DNA from: Chitinophagales bacterium
GTDB taxonomy: Bacteria > Bacteroidota > Bacteroidia > Chitinophagales > Saprospiraceae
DNA length: 40,259 nt
Direction of reading: 5' to 3'
NCBI GenBank assembly: GCA_022360175.1
Contig: JAKSDI010000293.1
Location: 1-40,259, forward strand
Below are positions 1 to 7,433 of this stretch, piece after piece. The notes below the pieces were generated by a model. That model saw only the letters and a list, made by a program, of their open reading frames with translations, ran no database searches and was not told the origin of the DNA. Made by a program: the position numbers and the translations under genes. Position 1 is the first letter of the stretch; each line of letters opens with the position of its first letter.

Positions 1-249
1 GACTCGTTTGCTTGTATGCCCATTGCGCTTATTGGCTCTATCCGACGCTTTTTCCTATTCCTGAAAGGCTTCCATCTCGCCTTCCAGCAGTTGATTGACC
101 ATCCCTTGCAATAACTCACTAAATGGGCTATCTTTTCCTAATAAAGGCTCTTTGGATTCCAGATGTGCTTTCATCCGTGTCTCCAATCCTTTAGACATAG
201 TATTAAATCTTGTTTTTTTTTCTTTCATCTTTGCTAAGATAAGAGACAC
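1..249 (-). pseudogene. IS256-family transposase, 5' fragment with in-frame amber stop
   Basis: The 64 residues read from 249 to 58 resemble the N-terminus of IS256/Mutator-type transposases (GKDSPFSELLQGM..LLEGEMEAF). A TAG stop lies at 57-55. The same frame stays open to the window edge and gives EKASDRANKRNGHTSKRV, which matches the NRRNG..SK.V block that normally follows in this family. The reading frame is therefore that of one transposase interrupted by a single nonsense codon, and not two genes. Start is either the Met at 249 or the one at 228 (MKEKKTRFN). The catalytic DDE region lies outside the window. No terminal inverted repeat could be assigned between 250 and 369. Most likely a decayed insertion sequence; translational readthrough cannot be excluded. 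Confidence 0.72.
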
Positions 250-369
250 ACTTGTATGAACAGTCTCAGCTAGTAGTATAATAATACAATCTCTGGCTCA
301 CAATAAAAGAACTAGCACTATAACCAGCTTTTGATACAAAGACTCCATTGCCAATATACCAAGACACAT

Positions 370-1632
370 TTAAGTAGTCTTTCTATAATTCAACACTGCA
401 AGGCTATTCACAGCTATGGCATAAGCTGACATTACTATCAGATGAATTCGAATGTCCAATATTCCACTTCCTTTAAGCAAGACCATACGCATTACTTCTA
501 CAAAGTAGGCTACAGGATTGAAGCGGGTAATTGCTTGCGCCCATGCCGGCATACTTTCAATTGGAGTAAACAGGCCACTCATAAGAATAAATATTATTAA
601 AAAGAACCAGGAGATAAACATAGCCTGTTGCTGTGTCTCTGTGACAGTAGAAACTAATAAACCAATGCCCAAAACAACTAACAGATACAGTGCTGAAAAA
701 CCAAAGATCAACCACAAACTACCTACAAATGGAATATCAAATACCAACTTACCCACTAACAGCCCAAATGCTAGTTCGATCAAAGCGATGATCCAGAAAG
801 GAAGTAATTTTCCTATTATAAATTGATACTTTCGGATAGGTGTTACATTAATTTGTTCTATTGTACCGATTTCCTTTTCCTTCACAATATTCATCCCCGA
901 AAGAAAGGTCCCAACCAGGGTGACCAGTAGTACAAGAATACCTGGCACCATGAAAGTCTGGTAGTTGAGCTCGGGATTGAACCAATTGGCGGAACGAATA
1001 GTGATAGGAGAAGGAGATATGGTGATGTGGTGATATGGTGATGCAGTGATTTCCCAACTACGCTTATCAGCTTCGTTGGGTGAAGGTTGAGAGAGGAGTG
1101 TATGAGTATTAGTACTTTGAGGTGGTTGGCCATTGGTTGCCAAGTGTGCTTTAGGGGAGTCGGAAACATTAACCGCTGAGATCCATTCTTTTCTAAATTC
1201 TTCATTAAAATCTGTAATAATAGCATTGGTGTAAGCACTTGCCAGGCCTGCTTTCACACCATTAATTGCATCAACTGATGATTGTAGTTGAGCGTAGCCA
1301 TCTCTTAAAAGATTGCGCTGAAAATCTACAGGTATTTCTATGAATAAATCTGCCTGTCCATTTTGAATAGCACGATAAGCTTCATCGCTGTTAAAGGCAT
1401 TTCCAACGATATTAAAATGAGGAGAGGCTTCAAATTTTCCAATAAGCCGGTGTGCTGCCTGGCTCCCATCTCTATTAATCAGGTACAGGTTGATATTTCT
1501 CACTTCATAGTCTGCTGCATGTGCTAAAATCAGAAGTTGTATGATTGGCATAATGAAAATGAGTGGCAGCATTACGCGATGGCGAAAAATCTGCAAAAAC
1601 TCTTTGCGCAGTATGAATAATATCGTTCGCAT
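370..1632 (-). CDS. ABC-2 type permease, YbhR-like
   Basis: Inner-membrane subunit of an ABC exporter, 420 residues. An N-terminal membrane segment (about 20-38) is followed by a large periplasmic domain and then about five membrane segments from residue 230 onward. The NWFNPELNY..FMVPG block before the second membrane segment matches the same point in E. coli YbhR, and the EKEIGT motif after it is typical of ABC-2 permeases. Last gene of the operon; its ATG overlaps the stop of the upstream permease by one base. It is longer than its partner (368 residues) because residues about 153-216 form a low-complexity loop rich in Ser, Pro, Thr and His, partly encoded by an 8-bp tandem repeat. The substrate is not visible from sequence; drug or ion efflux is inferred from YbhFSR. 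Confidence 0.9.
   Translation of the reverse strand: MRTILFILRKEFLQIFRHRVMLPLIFIMPIIQLLILAHAADYEVRNINLYLINRDGSQAAHRLIGKFEASPHFNIVGNAFNSDEAYRAIQNGQADLFIEIPVDFQRNLLRDGYAQLQSSVDAINGVKAGLASAYTNAIITDFNEEFRKEWISAVNVSDSPKAHLATNGQPPQSTNTHTLLSQPSPNEADKRSWEITASPYHHITISPSPITIRSANWFNPELNYQTFMVPGILVLLVTLVGTFLSGMNIVKEKEIGTIEQINVTPIRKYQFIIGKLLPFWIIALIELAFGLLVGKLVFDIPFVGSLWLIFGFSALYLLVVLGIGLLVSTVTETQQQAMFISWFFLIIFILMSGLFTPIESMPAWAQAITRFNPVAYFVEVMRMVLLKGSGILDIRIHLIVMSAYAIAVNSLAVLNYRKTT
1019..1050. repeat. Four-copy 8-bp tandem repeat inside the permease gene
   Basis: Four consecutive octamers read ATGGTGAT, GTGGTGAT, ATGGTGAT and GCAGTGAT on the plus strand. They lie in the part of the permease gene that encodes the extra periplasmic loop (protein segment SPYHHITISPSPITI). 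Because the unit is not a multiple of three, gain or loss of one copy would shift the frame. Confidence 0.8.
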
Positions 1633-2738
1633 CAGGCTAATCTTATTTTAAAGTTCCGCACACTGGCAGCAATAAATAAAAACATCATACCAAGCAGGAT
1701 CAGCGTCTCTTTCCATACGAATTCAAAACCAGTCCCTTTCAGCATAATATTTTTAATGATGATGATAAACCACTTGGCTGGTATTATATTGCTGATGATC
1801 TGTAATAGTTTAGGCATTGACTCTATGGGGAAAATAAATCCCGATAATAAGATTGTTGGTAGCATTAATGCCATAAGAGAAATCAGCATAGCAACCTGCT
1901 GACTTTCGGTACGAGTAGAAATCAAAATTCCCAGCCCTAAAGAAGTCACTACAAATAATAAAGATTCTAAACCCAACAAGGCAAGGCTTCCTTCTACAGG
2001 CATGCCAAACACGAAGGTGCCCAGCATTAAGATGACAGCAGTATTGATGAGTGACAACAATATATAAGGAATCACCTTGCCAATTACAATCAATGGAGGC
2101 CGCAGCGGTGAAACCAATAGAACTTCCATTGTTCCTAACTCTTTTTCACGGGTAATAGCGATGGAGGTCATCATGGCAGATACCAACATAAGTATGACCG
2201 TCATCACGCCTGGCACAAACATATAAACACTCTTGAGGCGTGGGTTATAAAGCATCTTTACTTCCGTTTGTATATGCAAAGGAGGTTTGGGGTTATCAGT
2301 AGATTCTTGCAGTTCGCTATAAATAATAGCTTGTGCGTAATTGATTAGAGTAGTAGCTGTGTTAGGATCTGTTGCATCTGCTATCAACTGTATAGAAGTA
2401 GGGATTCCCCTGCGTGTATTAGACTGCAACTGCTCTGGGAATACGACTACCAGCTTACTTTTGCCTTTTTGAAAGTGGGGTTCTATATCTGCGACCTGTG
2501 GTAGTTGGTCTTCAATTGTAAAGTAATCAGAAGCTGCTAAACGAGCGCTAATTTCCTGACTCAATTCATCCTGCGCAAGGTCAACCAAAGCAATGCGTGC
2601 ATTATTAATTTCATTGGTAATGGCAAAACCAAAGAGCAAAACCAAAGCCAGAGGCATTCCCAATAGAATAACCAATGTTCGTTTATCTCTGAGAATATGA
2701 TAGATTTCCTTTTTTATAAATATTCCTAATTGCTTCAT
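1632..2738 (-). CDS. ABC-2 type permease, YbhS-like
   Basis: Second inner-membrane subunit, 368 residues. It has a membrane segment at about 22-42, a periplasmic domain to about residue 175, and about five further membrane segments. TREKELGTMEVLLVSPL after the second segment is the cytoplasmic motif expected for ABC-2 permeases, and LLSGFIFPIESMP is the conserved extracellular loop. Its ATG overlaps the stop of the ATPase gene upstream by four bases (ATGA), so the two are translationally coupled. It would pair with the following permease as a heterodimer, as YbhS and YbhR do in E. coli. Confidence 0.9.
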   Translation of the reverse strand: MKQLGIFIKKEIYHILRDKRTLVILLGMPLALVLLFGFAITNEINNARIALVDLAQDELSQEISARLAASDYFTIEDQLPQVADIEPHFQKGKSKLVVVFPEQLQSNTRRGIPTSIQLIADATDPNTATTLINYAQAIIYSELQESTDNPKPPLHIQTEVKMLYNPRLKSVYMFVPGVMTVILMLVSAMMTSIAITREKELGTMEVLLVSPLRPPLIVIGKVIPYILLSLINTAVILMLGTFVFGMPVEGSLALLGLESLLFVVTSLGLGILISTRTESQQVAMLISLMALMLPTILLSGFIFPIESMPKLLQIISNIIPAKWFIIIIKNIMLKGTGFEFVWKETLILLGMMFLFIAASVRNFKIRLA

Positions 2739-3457
2739 GGGCGAGTGAGTTTGAGGAAAACATCATTCATTGTTTCTGCTTTAAATTGCTTTTTCAGGTT
2801 TCCAGGACTATCTAATGCCTCAATGCGTCCATCTACCATAATAGATACACGATCACAATATTCTGCTTCATCCATATAGTGAGTCGTTACAAAAACGGTC
2901 ATTCCTTCATTAGCTACTTTATAGATCATTTCCCAGAATTGCCGACGAGTAATAGGATCTACTCCTCCAGTAGGCTCATCCAGGAATACGATAGCAGGCT
3001 GATGCATAATTGCTATAGAAAACGATAATTTTTGCTTCCAGCCCAAAGGAATATTTTTAACCAATGTATTCGCATAAGCTTCCATTCCCAGCTCTGTAAT
3101 TAGCTCTTTTGATTTTTGCTTCAGGAAAGACAAGCTTCCACCATAAATTCCGCCGTAGAAATGGATATTTTCTTTAGGGGTTAGGTCTTCATAAAGAGAA
3201 AATTTCTGGCTCATATAGCCAATATGTTGCTTAATTCTTTCTGTTTCCCGATAGACATCATATCCTGCTACCTGTGCTTCACCTGCTGTAGGCCTTGATA
3301 GCCCGTTTAGCATACGCATAGCGGTAGTTTTGCCTGCTCCATTAGCCCCCAGAAACCCAAAAATCTCTCCTTTTTTGACATTAAAAGTAATGGCATTAAC
3401 AGCAGTGAATGCTCCAAATTTTTTAGTCAAACCATTAGCACTTATTGCGTATTCCAT
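2735..3457 (-). CDS. ABC transporter ATPase, equivalent to the C-terminal half of YbhF
   Basis: Single nucleotide-binding domain of 240 residues. Walker A is GANGAGKT at 37-44, Walker B IVFLDEP at 156-162, and the switch histidine is H193 in TTHYMDEAE. The signature motif is not LSGGQ but IPLGWKQ at 136-142. The same replacement (LPLGFKQ) occurs in the second ATPase domain of E. coli YbhF, which identifies this gene as the C-terminal half of a split YbhF. It is expected to dimerise with the ATPase encoded just upstream. An 81-bp gap holding an inverted repeat separates the two, unlike every other junction of this transporter operon downstream of tolC, where genes overlap. Confidence 0.92.
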   Translation of the reverse strand: MEYAISANGLTKKFGAFTAVNAITFNVKKGEIFGFLGANGAGKTTAMRMLNGLSRPTAGEAQVAGYDVYRETERIKQHIGYMSQKFSLYEDLTPKENIHFYGGIYGGSLSFLKQKSKELITELGMEAYANTLVKNIPLGWKQKLSFSIAIMHQPAIVFLDEPTGGVDPITRRQFWEMIYKVANEGMTVFVTTHYMDEAEYCDRVSIMVDGRIEALDSPGNLKKQFKAETMNDVFLKLTRP

Positions 3458-3479
3458 AGTAGTGTGAGTTGAAAGTGAT

Positions 3480-3536
3480 TAGATAGTTTAGGAGAGTTTA
3501 GATAGTTTAACTCCAAACTTTTAAACCATCTAAACT
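3480..3536. repeat. Short-word repeat forming an inverted repeat between the two ATPase genes
   Basis: TAGATAGTTTA occurs at 3480-3490 and 3499-3509. AGTTTAGATAGTTTA (3495-3509) pairs with TAAACCATCTAAACT (3522-3536) at 14 of 15 positions across a 12-nt loop. It lies inside the operon, so the transcript would carry this hairpin between the two ATPase coding regions. It could tune relative expression or mRNA decay (inference). There is no strong terminator T-run. Confidence 0.7.
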
Positions 3537-3538
3537 TC

Positions 3539-4453
3539 TTAAATCATTAATTCCATAAAAGCGTCCTCTATCGTCGGCTTTACAGCTTGGATGTCAAGGC
3601 CCGTATGTTCTTTACTTAATAGATAAGATGCTATTACTTCCGGCCAAACTGTTTGGATAAGCGACAAGTGTACATATTCCCCGAAAGGGAAAACGGTATG
3701 CGTAAAATCGAATGTTCTCAGGTCATTAATTAGCCGATACATATCATCTGTTCGGACTGCAAGCAGCGGGTGTTTATACTTATCAATAATCTCATTTGGG
3801 CTGCCTACATCTAGAATTCGGCCTTTCTGAATAAGTGCGACTCGATCACACAAGCTTGCCTCATCCATATAAGGTGTAGACACCAGTGTTGTAATGCCTT
3901 TTGCTTTAAGCCTGCCCAACATATCCCAAAACTCTTTGCGTGATACAGGGTCTACTCCCGTTGTTGGTTCATCTAATAATAAGACTACTGGCTTGTGTAT
4001 AAGTGCGCAGCAGAGTGCCAGTTTTTGCTTCATTCCTCCAGATAAATTTCCTGCCCGCCTTTTTTTAAAAGGAGCGAGCTGGTCATAAATATCTTTGATG
4101 AGATCGTAGTTCTCTTCTACCTTAGTGCCAAAGATGGTAGCGAAAAAATGTAAATTCTCTTCTACTGATAAGTCTTGATAAAGAGAAAACCGTCCCGGCA
4201 TATAACCTATATTACTCCGGATAGTGCGATAATCCTTTCGTACATCCCAGCCATTCAGGCTAGCCACTCCTTCATCTGGCAACAATAAAGTTGCTAAAAT
4301 TCGGATCAAAGAAGTTTTGCCAGCTCCATCTGGACCGATTAATCCAAACAATTCTCCAGCAGTTATTTCCAGGCTTACCTGATCCAGAGCAGCGATATTA
4401 TCCTGATAGGATTTGCTGACTTCTTTTATGCTTATATTGGCAGTATTATTCAT
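3539..4453 (-). CDS. ABC transporter ATPase, equivalent to the N-terminal half of YbhF
   Basis: ATPase of 304 residues from the ATG at 4453. The frame is open to a GTG at 4462, but the ATG fits the domain start better and leaves an 8-bp overlap with the stop of the adaptor gene. Walker A is GPDGAGKT at 40-47, the same unusual 'PD' form as in the first domain of E. coli YbhF. The signature LSGGM (137-141) and Walker B VVLLLDEP (156-163) are intact, but the switch-loop histidine is missing: the segment reads VSTPYMDEA with proline in its place. About 95 residues after the ATPase core form a C-terminal extension. Its own ATP site is probably weak, while its intact LSGG should complete the site of the partner ATPase. 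Confidence 0.92.
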   Translation of the reverse strand: MNNTANISIKEVSKSYQDNIAALDQVSLEITAGELFGLIGPDGAGKTSLIRILATLLLPDEGVASLNGWDVRKDYRTIRSNIGYMPGRFSLYQDLSVEENLHFFATIFGTKVEENYDLIKDIYDQLAPFKKRRAGNLSGGMKQKLALCCALIHKPVVLLLDEPTTGVDPVSRKEFWDMLGRLKAKGITTLVSTPYMDEASLCDRVALIQKGRILDVGSPNEIIDKYKHPLLAVRTDDMYRLINDLRTFDFTHTVFPFGEYVHLSLIQTVWPEVIASYLLSKEHTGLDIQAVKPTIEDAFMELMI

Positions 4454-5381
4454 CAGAACCACCTTTTTGTGATGTCTCTAGAGAGGGAATCCCCAGGTTT
4501 ACTTCTGCAGGCATGCCTATTTTTAAGCGGCCATCATTGACAACTCTCACTTTTATAGCGTAAACCAGATTCACCCGCTCCTCTTTTGTTTGTATTGTTT
4601 TAGGAGTAAATTCTGCCTCGCTGGCAATCCAGCTGATTTCACCTTTAAGTTCACGATTTGTTTTTTCATCCTGATCTACTAATACTTCTACTTCTTGTCC
4701 AAGAGAGAGATGGGGCAATTGAGTCCCACTTACATAAGCACGTAACTCCATTTCCTCCAATGGCGCAATTGTATAAAGCGGTTTTCCCATGGCTGCTATT
4801 TCTCCAGGTTCGGCCAATTTTATCAGCACCGTCCCCTCAACTGGATTTTTAATAAAACAGCGATTTATTTGATCATTAATAATATCCATCTGTGCTTGTA
4901 AGGGGGCCACTTCTGCCAGAATACCTTGATTCAGGGTAGAGGTCTGTGATTCAGTCGCCTTTATTTGACGATCGATTACTTCTATTTGTCCTTGAATGTC
5001 ATCCAGTTGTTTTTGAGTGGCTGCACTATCTTTCAGCAGTGCCTCTACTCTTTTTTCTTCTCGCAGCAGATTGCTTTTTTGCTTTTGCAATACCTCTACC
5101 TGGGGTTTAGCTGATTGTGTCTTCCATCCCAGCGCAGTAATCCTCAGTTTAACTTGCTGAAGTTGCAAATGAAGGGGCATTGTATCAATTAAACCTACCA
5201 CTTGTCCTAATTCCAGTTTCTTTCCCTCCTCTATATCAAAGAGGAGCAACTTCCCACTTGCTTCCGCAGAAATCAGTGTTTCTGTAGCTTCAAAATGACC
5301 ATAAGCATCAGCTCTTTCGGCTGTTTCCTGACATCCCATCAACAAAAGAGGAACCAGGAATAGTAAGTGAATGATTCTCAC
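4446..5381 (-). CDS. HlyD/YbhG-like periplasmic adaptor lipoprotein
   Basis: Membrane fusion protein of 311 residues linking an ABC exporter to an outer membrane channel. A lipoprotein signal ends at LLMGC (Cys17). The first half-lipoyl segment is at about 30-70, a long alpha-helical hairpin with heptad-like Gln, Leu and Glu at about 73-178, then the second lipoyl half and beta-barrel (CFIKNPVEGTVLIKLAEPGE..). The start codon is GTG at 5381, overlapping the TGA of tolC (GTGA); no usable ATG exists before the lipobox. The gene order adaptor-ATPase-permease-permease is that of ybhG-F-S-R. Confidence 0.92.
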   Translation of the reverse strand: MRIIHLLFLVPLLLMGCQETAERADAYGHFEATETLISAEASGKLLLFDIEEGKKLELGQVVGLIDTMPLHLQLQQVKLRITALGWKTQSAKPQVEVLQKQKSNLLREEKRVEALLKDSAATQKQLDDIQGQIEVIDRQIKATESQTSTLNQGILAEVAPLQAQMDIINDQINRCFIKNPVEGTVLIKLAEPGEIAAMGKPLYTIAPLEEMELRAYVSGTQLPHLSLGQEVEVLVDQDEKTNRELKGEISWIASEAEFTPKTIQTKEERVNLVYAIKVRVVNDGRLKIGMPAEVNLGIPSLETSQKGGSDE

Positions 5382-6661
5382 AATAAACCTTTTTGAGTTA
5401 GGAATTCTATTTTAATTCTCGCTAGCTGCAATTCATGCTGATTTAATATAAGGCTCGCCTGGCGTAGGGCAGTAGCCTGGGTGATGTACTCTGCAGAAGT
5501 AATCACTCCCTCTCGTAGCTGAGTCGCCTTTTGAGAAAGTACATCCGATTGCAATTGAATAATTGCTTTATCTCTCTGGATGAAAGACTCCAGGGCTAAA
5601 ATTTCTTCCCGATAGCGTTCATCTCCTATAGCTAATTGATGCTCAAATGCAGCTTGTTGATTATCTATTAGCTGTGCCTGTAGGCTTAATACCTGTCGGT
5701 CACGATCTGATTGCTTCCAGTCTATTATGTTCCAACTAAACTTCAATCCGCCGATCGCAAAAGGACTTAGTGTATTATCAAAAAAATTGAGTGGATTGGG
5801 CAGGCCCAGGCCTGTTTGCACAAAAGCACCCAGTTTAGGCTTTTGTTTAGCTTCGATCAATTGTTCATTGGTCATTATACGAGACTGTTGTGCTTCAAAC
5901 AAGGCTAGTTCAGGACGTTGAAGAGTATAGGTTTCAGGTAACTGAGCAGGTATTGGCAATTCAAATTCAACATTCTCCGGTATAGGTTCTCCTATGAGAT
6001 AACTAAGGCTACTTATCAGTGCTCGTATACTTGCATTTGCCTGATCCATTTCTGAATCCAATCGCAGCAGTTCAACATCCAGTTCTTTCGTCACAGAAGG
6101 TAAAATAATACCGTGACGTACCCCAGCTTTTACCTGAGCATATTGAGATTCCAAAAGCGTACGGCTATTGTCGAGAATTTCAAGCCGTTTCCTTTGCATC
6201 AAAATGCCAAACACCAGCTCATTTATCTTCTCTTTAAGTGGCTCCCTACTTAATTCAATTTCTGCTTTTTGCGAAAGCAAGGAAGCTTGCTCCACCGCTT
6301 TTCTTGCATCATTCACACCTCCATCATATAAAGTGTATTGAGCATCCAGGGTAGTTTGCATTCTATACAGTGGCAAATCCAAACCTGTAAAATTAGGGAT
6401 AGGAATTTCAAAGGGAAACTCAACCGTTTCAGTCTGCATACTCGCCTGGGCATTCCAACTGATATTTGGTAGTTCATCAGTACTAATTTTATCCAGTTGA
6501 ACAGCGGTCAAACGATCCAGGATATCCCCTTTCTCAGAAAGAGGATGTGTTTGCCAGGCTTTTTCGTAGCACTCTTCCAAATGTATCAAGTTATCCATTT
6601 GGGTAAATAATGGAGAAAAAAATATTAGCATCAAAGCTAATGTGGCTAGTAGTTTATTCAT
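5378..6661 (-). CDS. TolC-family outer membrane efflux channel
   Basis: Outer membrane factor of 427 residues from the ATG at 6661; the frame also has a TTG at 6679 but the ATG begins a normal signal peptide (MNKLLATLALMLIFFSPLFT, cut near residue 21). Two outer-membrane-efflux repeats can be followed, each with long helices (about 130-220 and 325-420) and a strand segment (about 90-120 and 280-315, GAFVQTGLGLPNPLNFFDN). It would complete a tripartite exporter with the adaptor and ABC subunits encoded downstream. Second gene of the operon, 48 bp after tetR. A 16-bp sequence related to the putative TetR operator lies just upstream of its ATG and another inside the signal-peptide region. Confidence 0.92.
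   Translation of the reverse strand: MNKLLATLALMLIFFSPLFTQMDNLIHLEECYEKAWQTHPLSEKGDILDRLTAVQLDKISTDELPNISWNAQASMQTETVEFPFEIPIPNFTGLDLPLYRMQTTLDAQYTLYDGGVNDARKAVEQASLLSQKAEIELSREPLKEKINELVFGILMQRKRLEILDNSRTLLESQYAQVKAGVRHGIILPSVTKELDVELLRLDSEMDQANASIRALISSLSYLIGEPIPENVEFELPIPAQLPETYTLQRPELALFEAQQSRIMTNEQLIEAKQKPKLGAFVQTGLGLPNPLNFFDNTLSPFAIGGLKFSWNIIDWKQSDRDRQVLSLQAQLIDNQQAAFEHQLAIGDERYREEILALESFIQRDKAIIQLQSDVLSQKATQLREGVITSAEYITQATALRQASLILNQHELQLARIKIEFLTQKGLL
6591..6606. promoter_or_regulatory. Candidate TetR operator O3 (inside tolC)
   Basis: TTATCCATTTGGGTAA matches the site upstream of tetR (TTACCTATTTGGGTAA) at 14 of 16 positions. It falls in the codons for the end of the TolC signal peptide. 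It is also part of a 27-bp direct repeat with 6681-6707 (25 of 27 identical, 81 bp apart). Function is inferred only from resemblance. Confidence 0.4.
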
Positions 6662-6671
6662 ATTGAACTTT

Positions 6672-6687
6672 TTAGCCAAATGGGTAA
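6672..6687. promoter_or_regulatory. Candidate TetR operator O2 (upstream of tolC)
   Basis: TTAGCCAAATGGGTAA matches the site upstream of tetR at 12 of 16 positions, including the conserved TGGGTAA half. It lies 11 bp before the tolC ATG, in the tetR-tolC gap. Binding here could block an internal tolC promoter or transcript elongation (inference). Confidence 0.4.
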
Positions 6688-6709
6688 ATAATGGTTAAAA
6701 AAATATTTT

Positions 6710-7306
6710 TTACAACTTAATACCGTTAATCACTAGATCAACAATCTCTTTTTTACGGCTTTCCATCAGTTGCATATACATTCTATCATCTATTTGGGCA
6801 AAGGACTTAAACAATGGCCGAGCAATAAATGGGAATGCACACATCGACAACAAACTCAACACCAATTGAAATGGATTGACGGGTCGTATTTTTCCCGCAT
6901 CTACCTCCATCTGTATCTGCATAATCAATGGCATTGGGTTGGGCTTTTGCCTTTTCTGCATCAGTTCTTTTACAAATGCTTCTCCTTTCTGGTTAAGCTC
7001 ATTTACTACAAAGGCAGGAACCTCTGGATGCTCCAGGAGTGTATCCATATATTTTTCAACAAAGCCCTCTATTTTTTCCAATAAAGGTAAATTAGATTCA
7101 AATATATGGTTGACATGCTTAACCACTCGCCCAAACGCTTCTTCAAACACTGCTTGAAACAAACGCTCTTTAGATCTAAAGTAATAGTGTAGCAAGCCTT
7201 TATTAATTTCTGCTACATCTGCTATTTCCTGCATGCGTGCTGCTGCGTATCCCTTTTGGGTAAACACTGTTCGTGCTGCCTCTAATATCTTTTCTTCTGT
7301 ATTCAA
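6710..7306 (-). CDS. TetR-family transcriptional regulator
   Basis: DNA-binding repressor of 198 residues. The TetR helix-turn-helix spans about 4-50 (ILEAARTVFTQKGY..MQEIADVAEINKGLLHYYFRSKERLF); the rest is a helical ligand-binding and dimerisation domain. The start is TTG at 7306: an in-frame TAA at 7310-7312 bars any earlier start, and the next Met falls inside the HTH. First gene of the exporter operon, as CecR (YbiH) is linked to ybhGFSR in E. coli. A palindrome three bases upstream of the start codon is the likely autoregulatory operator. The ligand is unknown. Confidence 0.92.
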   Translation of the reverse strand: MNTEEKILEAARTVFTQKGYAAARMQEIADVAEINKGLLHYYFRSKERLFQAVFEEAFGRVVKHVNHIFESNLPLLEKIEGFVEKYMDTLLEHPEVPAFVVNELNQKGEAFVKELMQKRQKPNPMPLIMQIQMEVDAGKIRPVNPFQLVLSLLSMCAFPFIARPLFKSFAQIDDRMYMQLMESRKKEIVDLVINGIKL

Positions 7307-7309
7307 CCT

Positions 7310-7325
7310 TTACCTATTTGGGTAA
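7310..7325. promoter_or_regulatory. Candidate TetR operator O1, palindrome upstream of tetR
   Basis: TTACC-TATTTG-GGTAA has perfect 5-bp arms around a 6-bp centre. It lies 3 bp upstream of the tetR start and just downstream of a candidate promoter. Related copies occur at 6672-6687 and 6591-6606. Position and symmetry are what is expected of a TetR autoregulatory site. Confidence 0.55.
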
Positions 7326-7331
7326 TTTATT

Positions 7332-7363
7332 GCAAGGTAAAGGATTTATGATAAAAGTGCAAG
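7332..7363 (-). promoter_or_regulatory. Candidate Bacteroidota promoter of the efflux operon
   Basis: On the minus strand CTTG (7363-7360) is followed after 20 nt by TACCTTGC (7339-7332), an imperfect version of the Bacteroidota -33 TTTG / -7 TAnnTTTG pair. The start of transcription would fall close to or within the O1 palindrome. Confidence 0.35.
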
Positions 7364-7388
7364 CATAGGGAAATTATTTCAGTACAAA

Positions 7389-7416
7389 TTGTTGTTGTAA
7401 AATAGAGTATCTTTAC
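7389..7416 (+). promoter_or_regulatory. Candidate promoter of the Rpn nuclease gene
   Basis: TTG at 7389-7391 and TATCTTTA at 7409-7416 are separated by 17 nt and resemble the Bacteroidota TTG / TAnnTTTG pair with one mismatch. The gene's ATG follows 17 bp later. Confidence 0.3.
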
Positions 7417-7433
7417 TGTTAAGAGCCAATGCT

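Noticed and set aside
518-1238. Overlapping open frames opposite to and in other frames of the YbhR-like permease gene
   Set aside because: They are shadows of a well-supported membrane protein gene; translations show no domain or signal.
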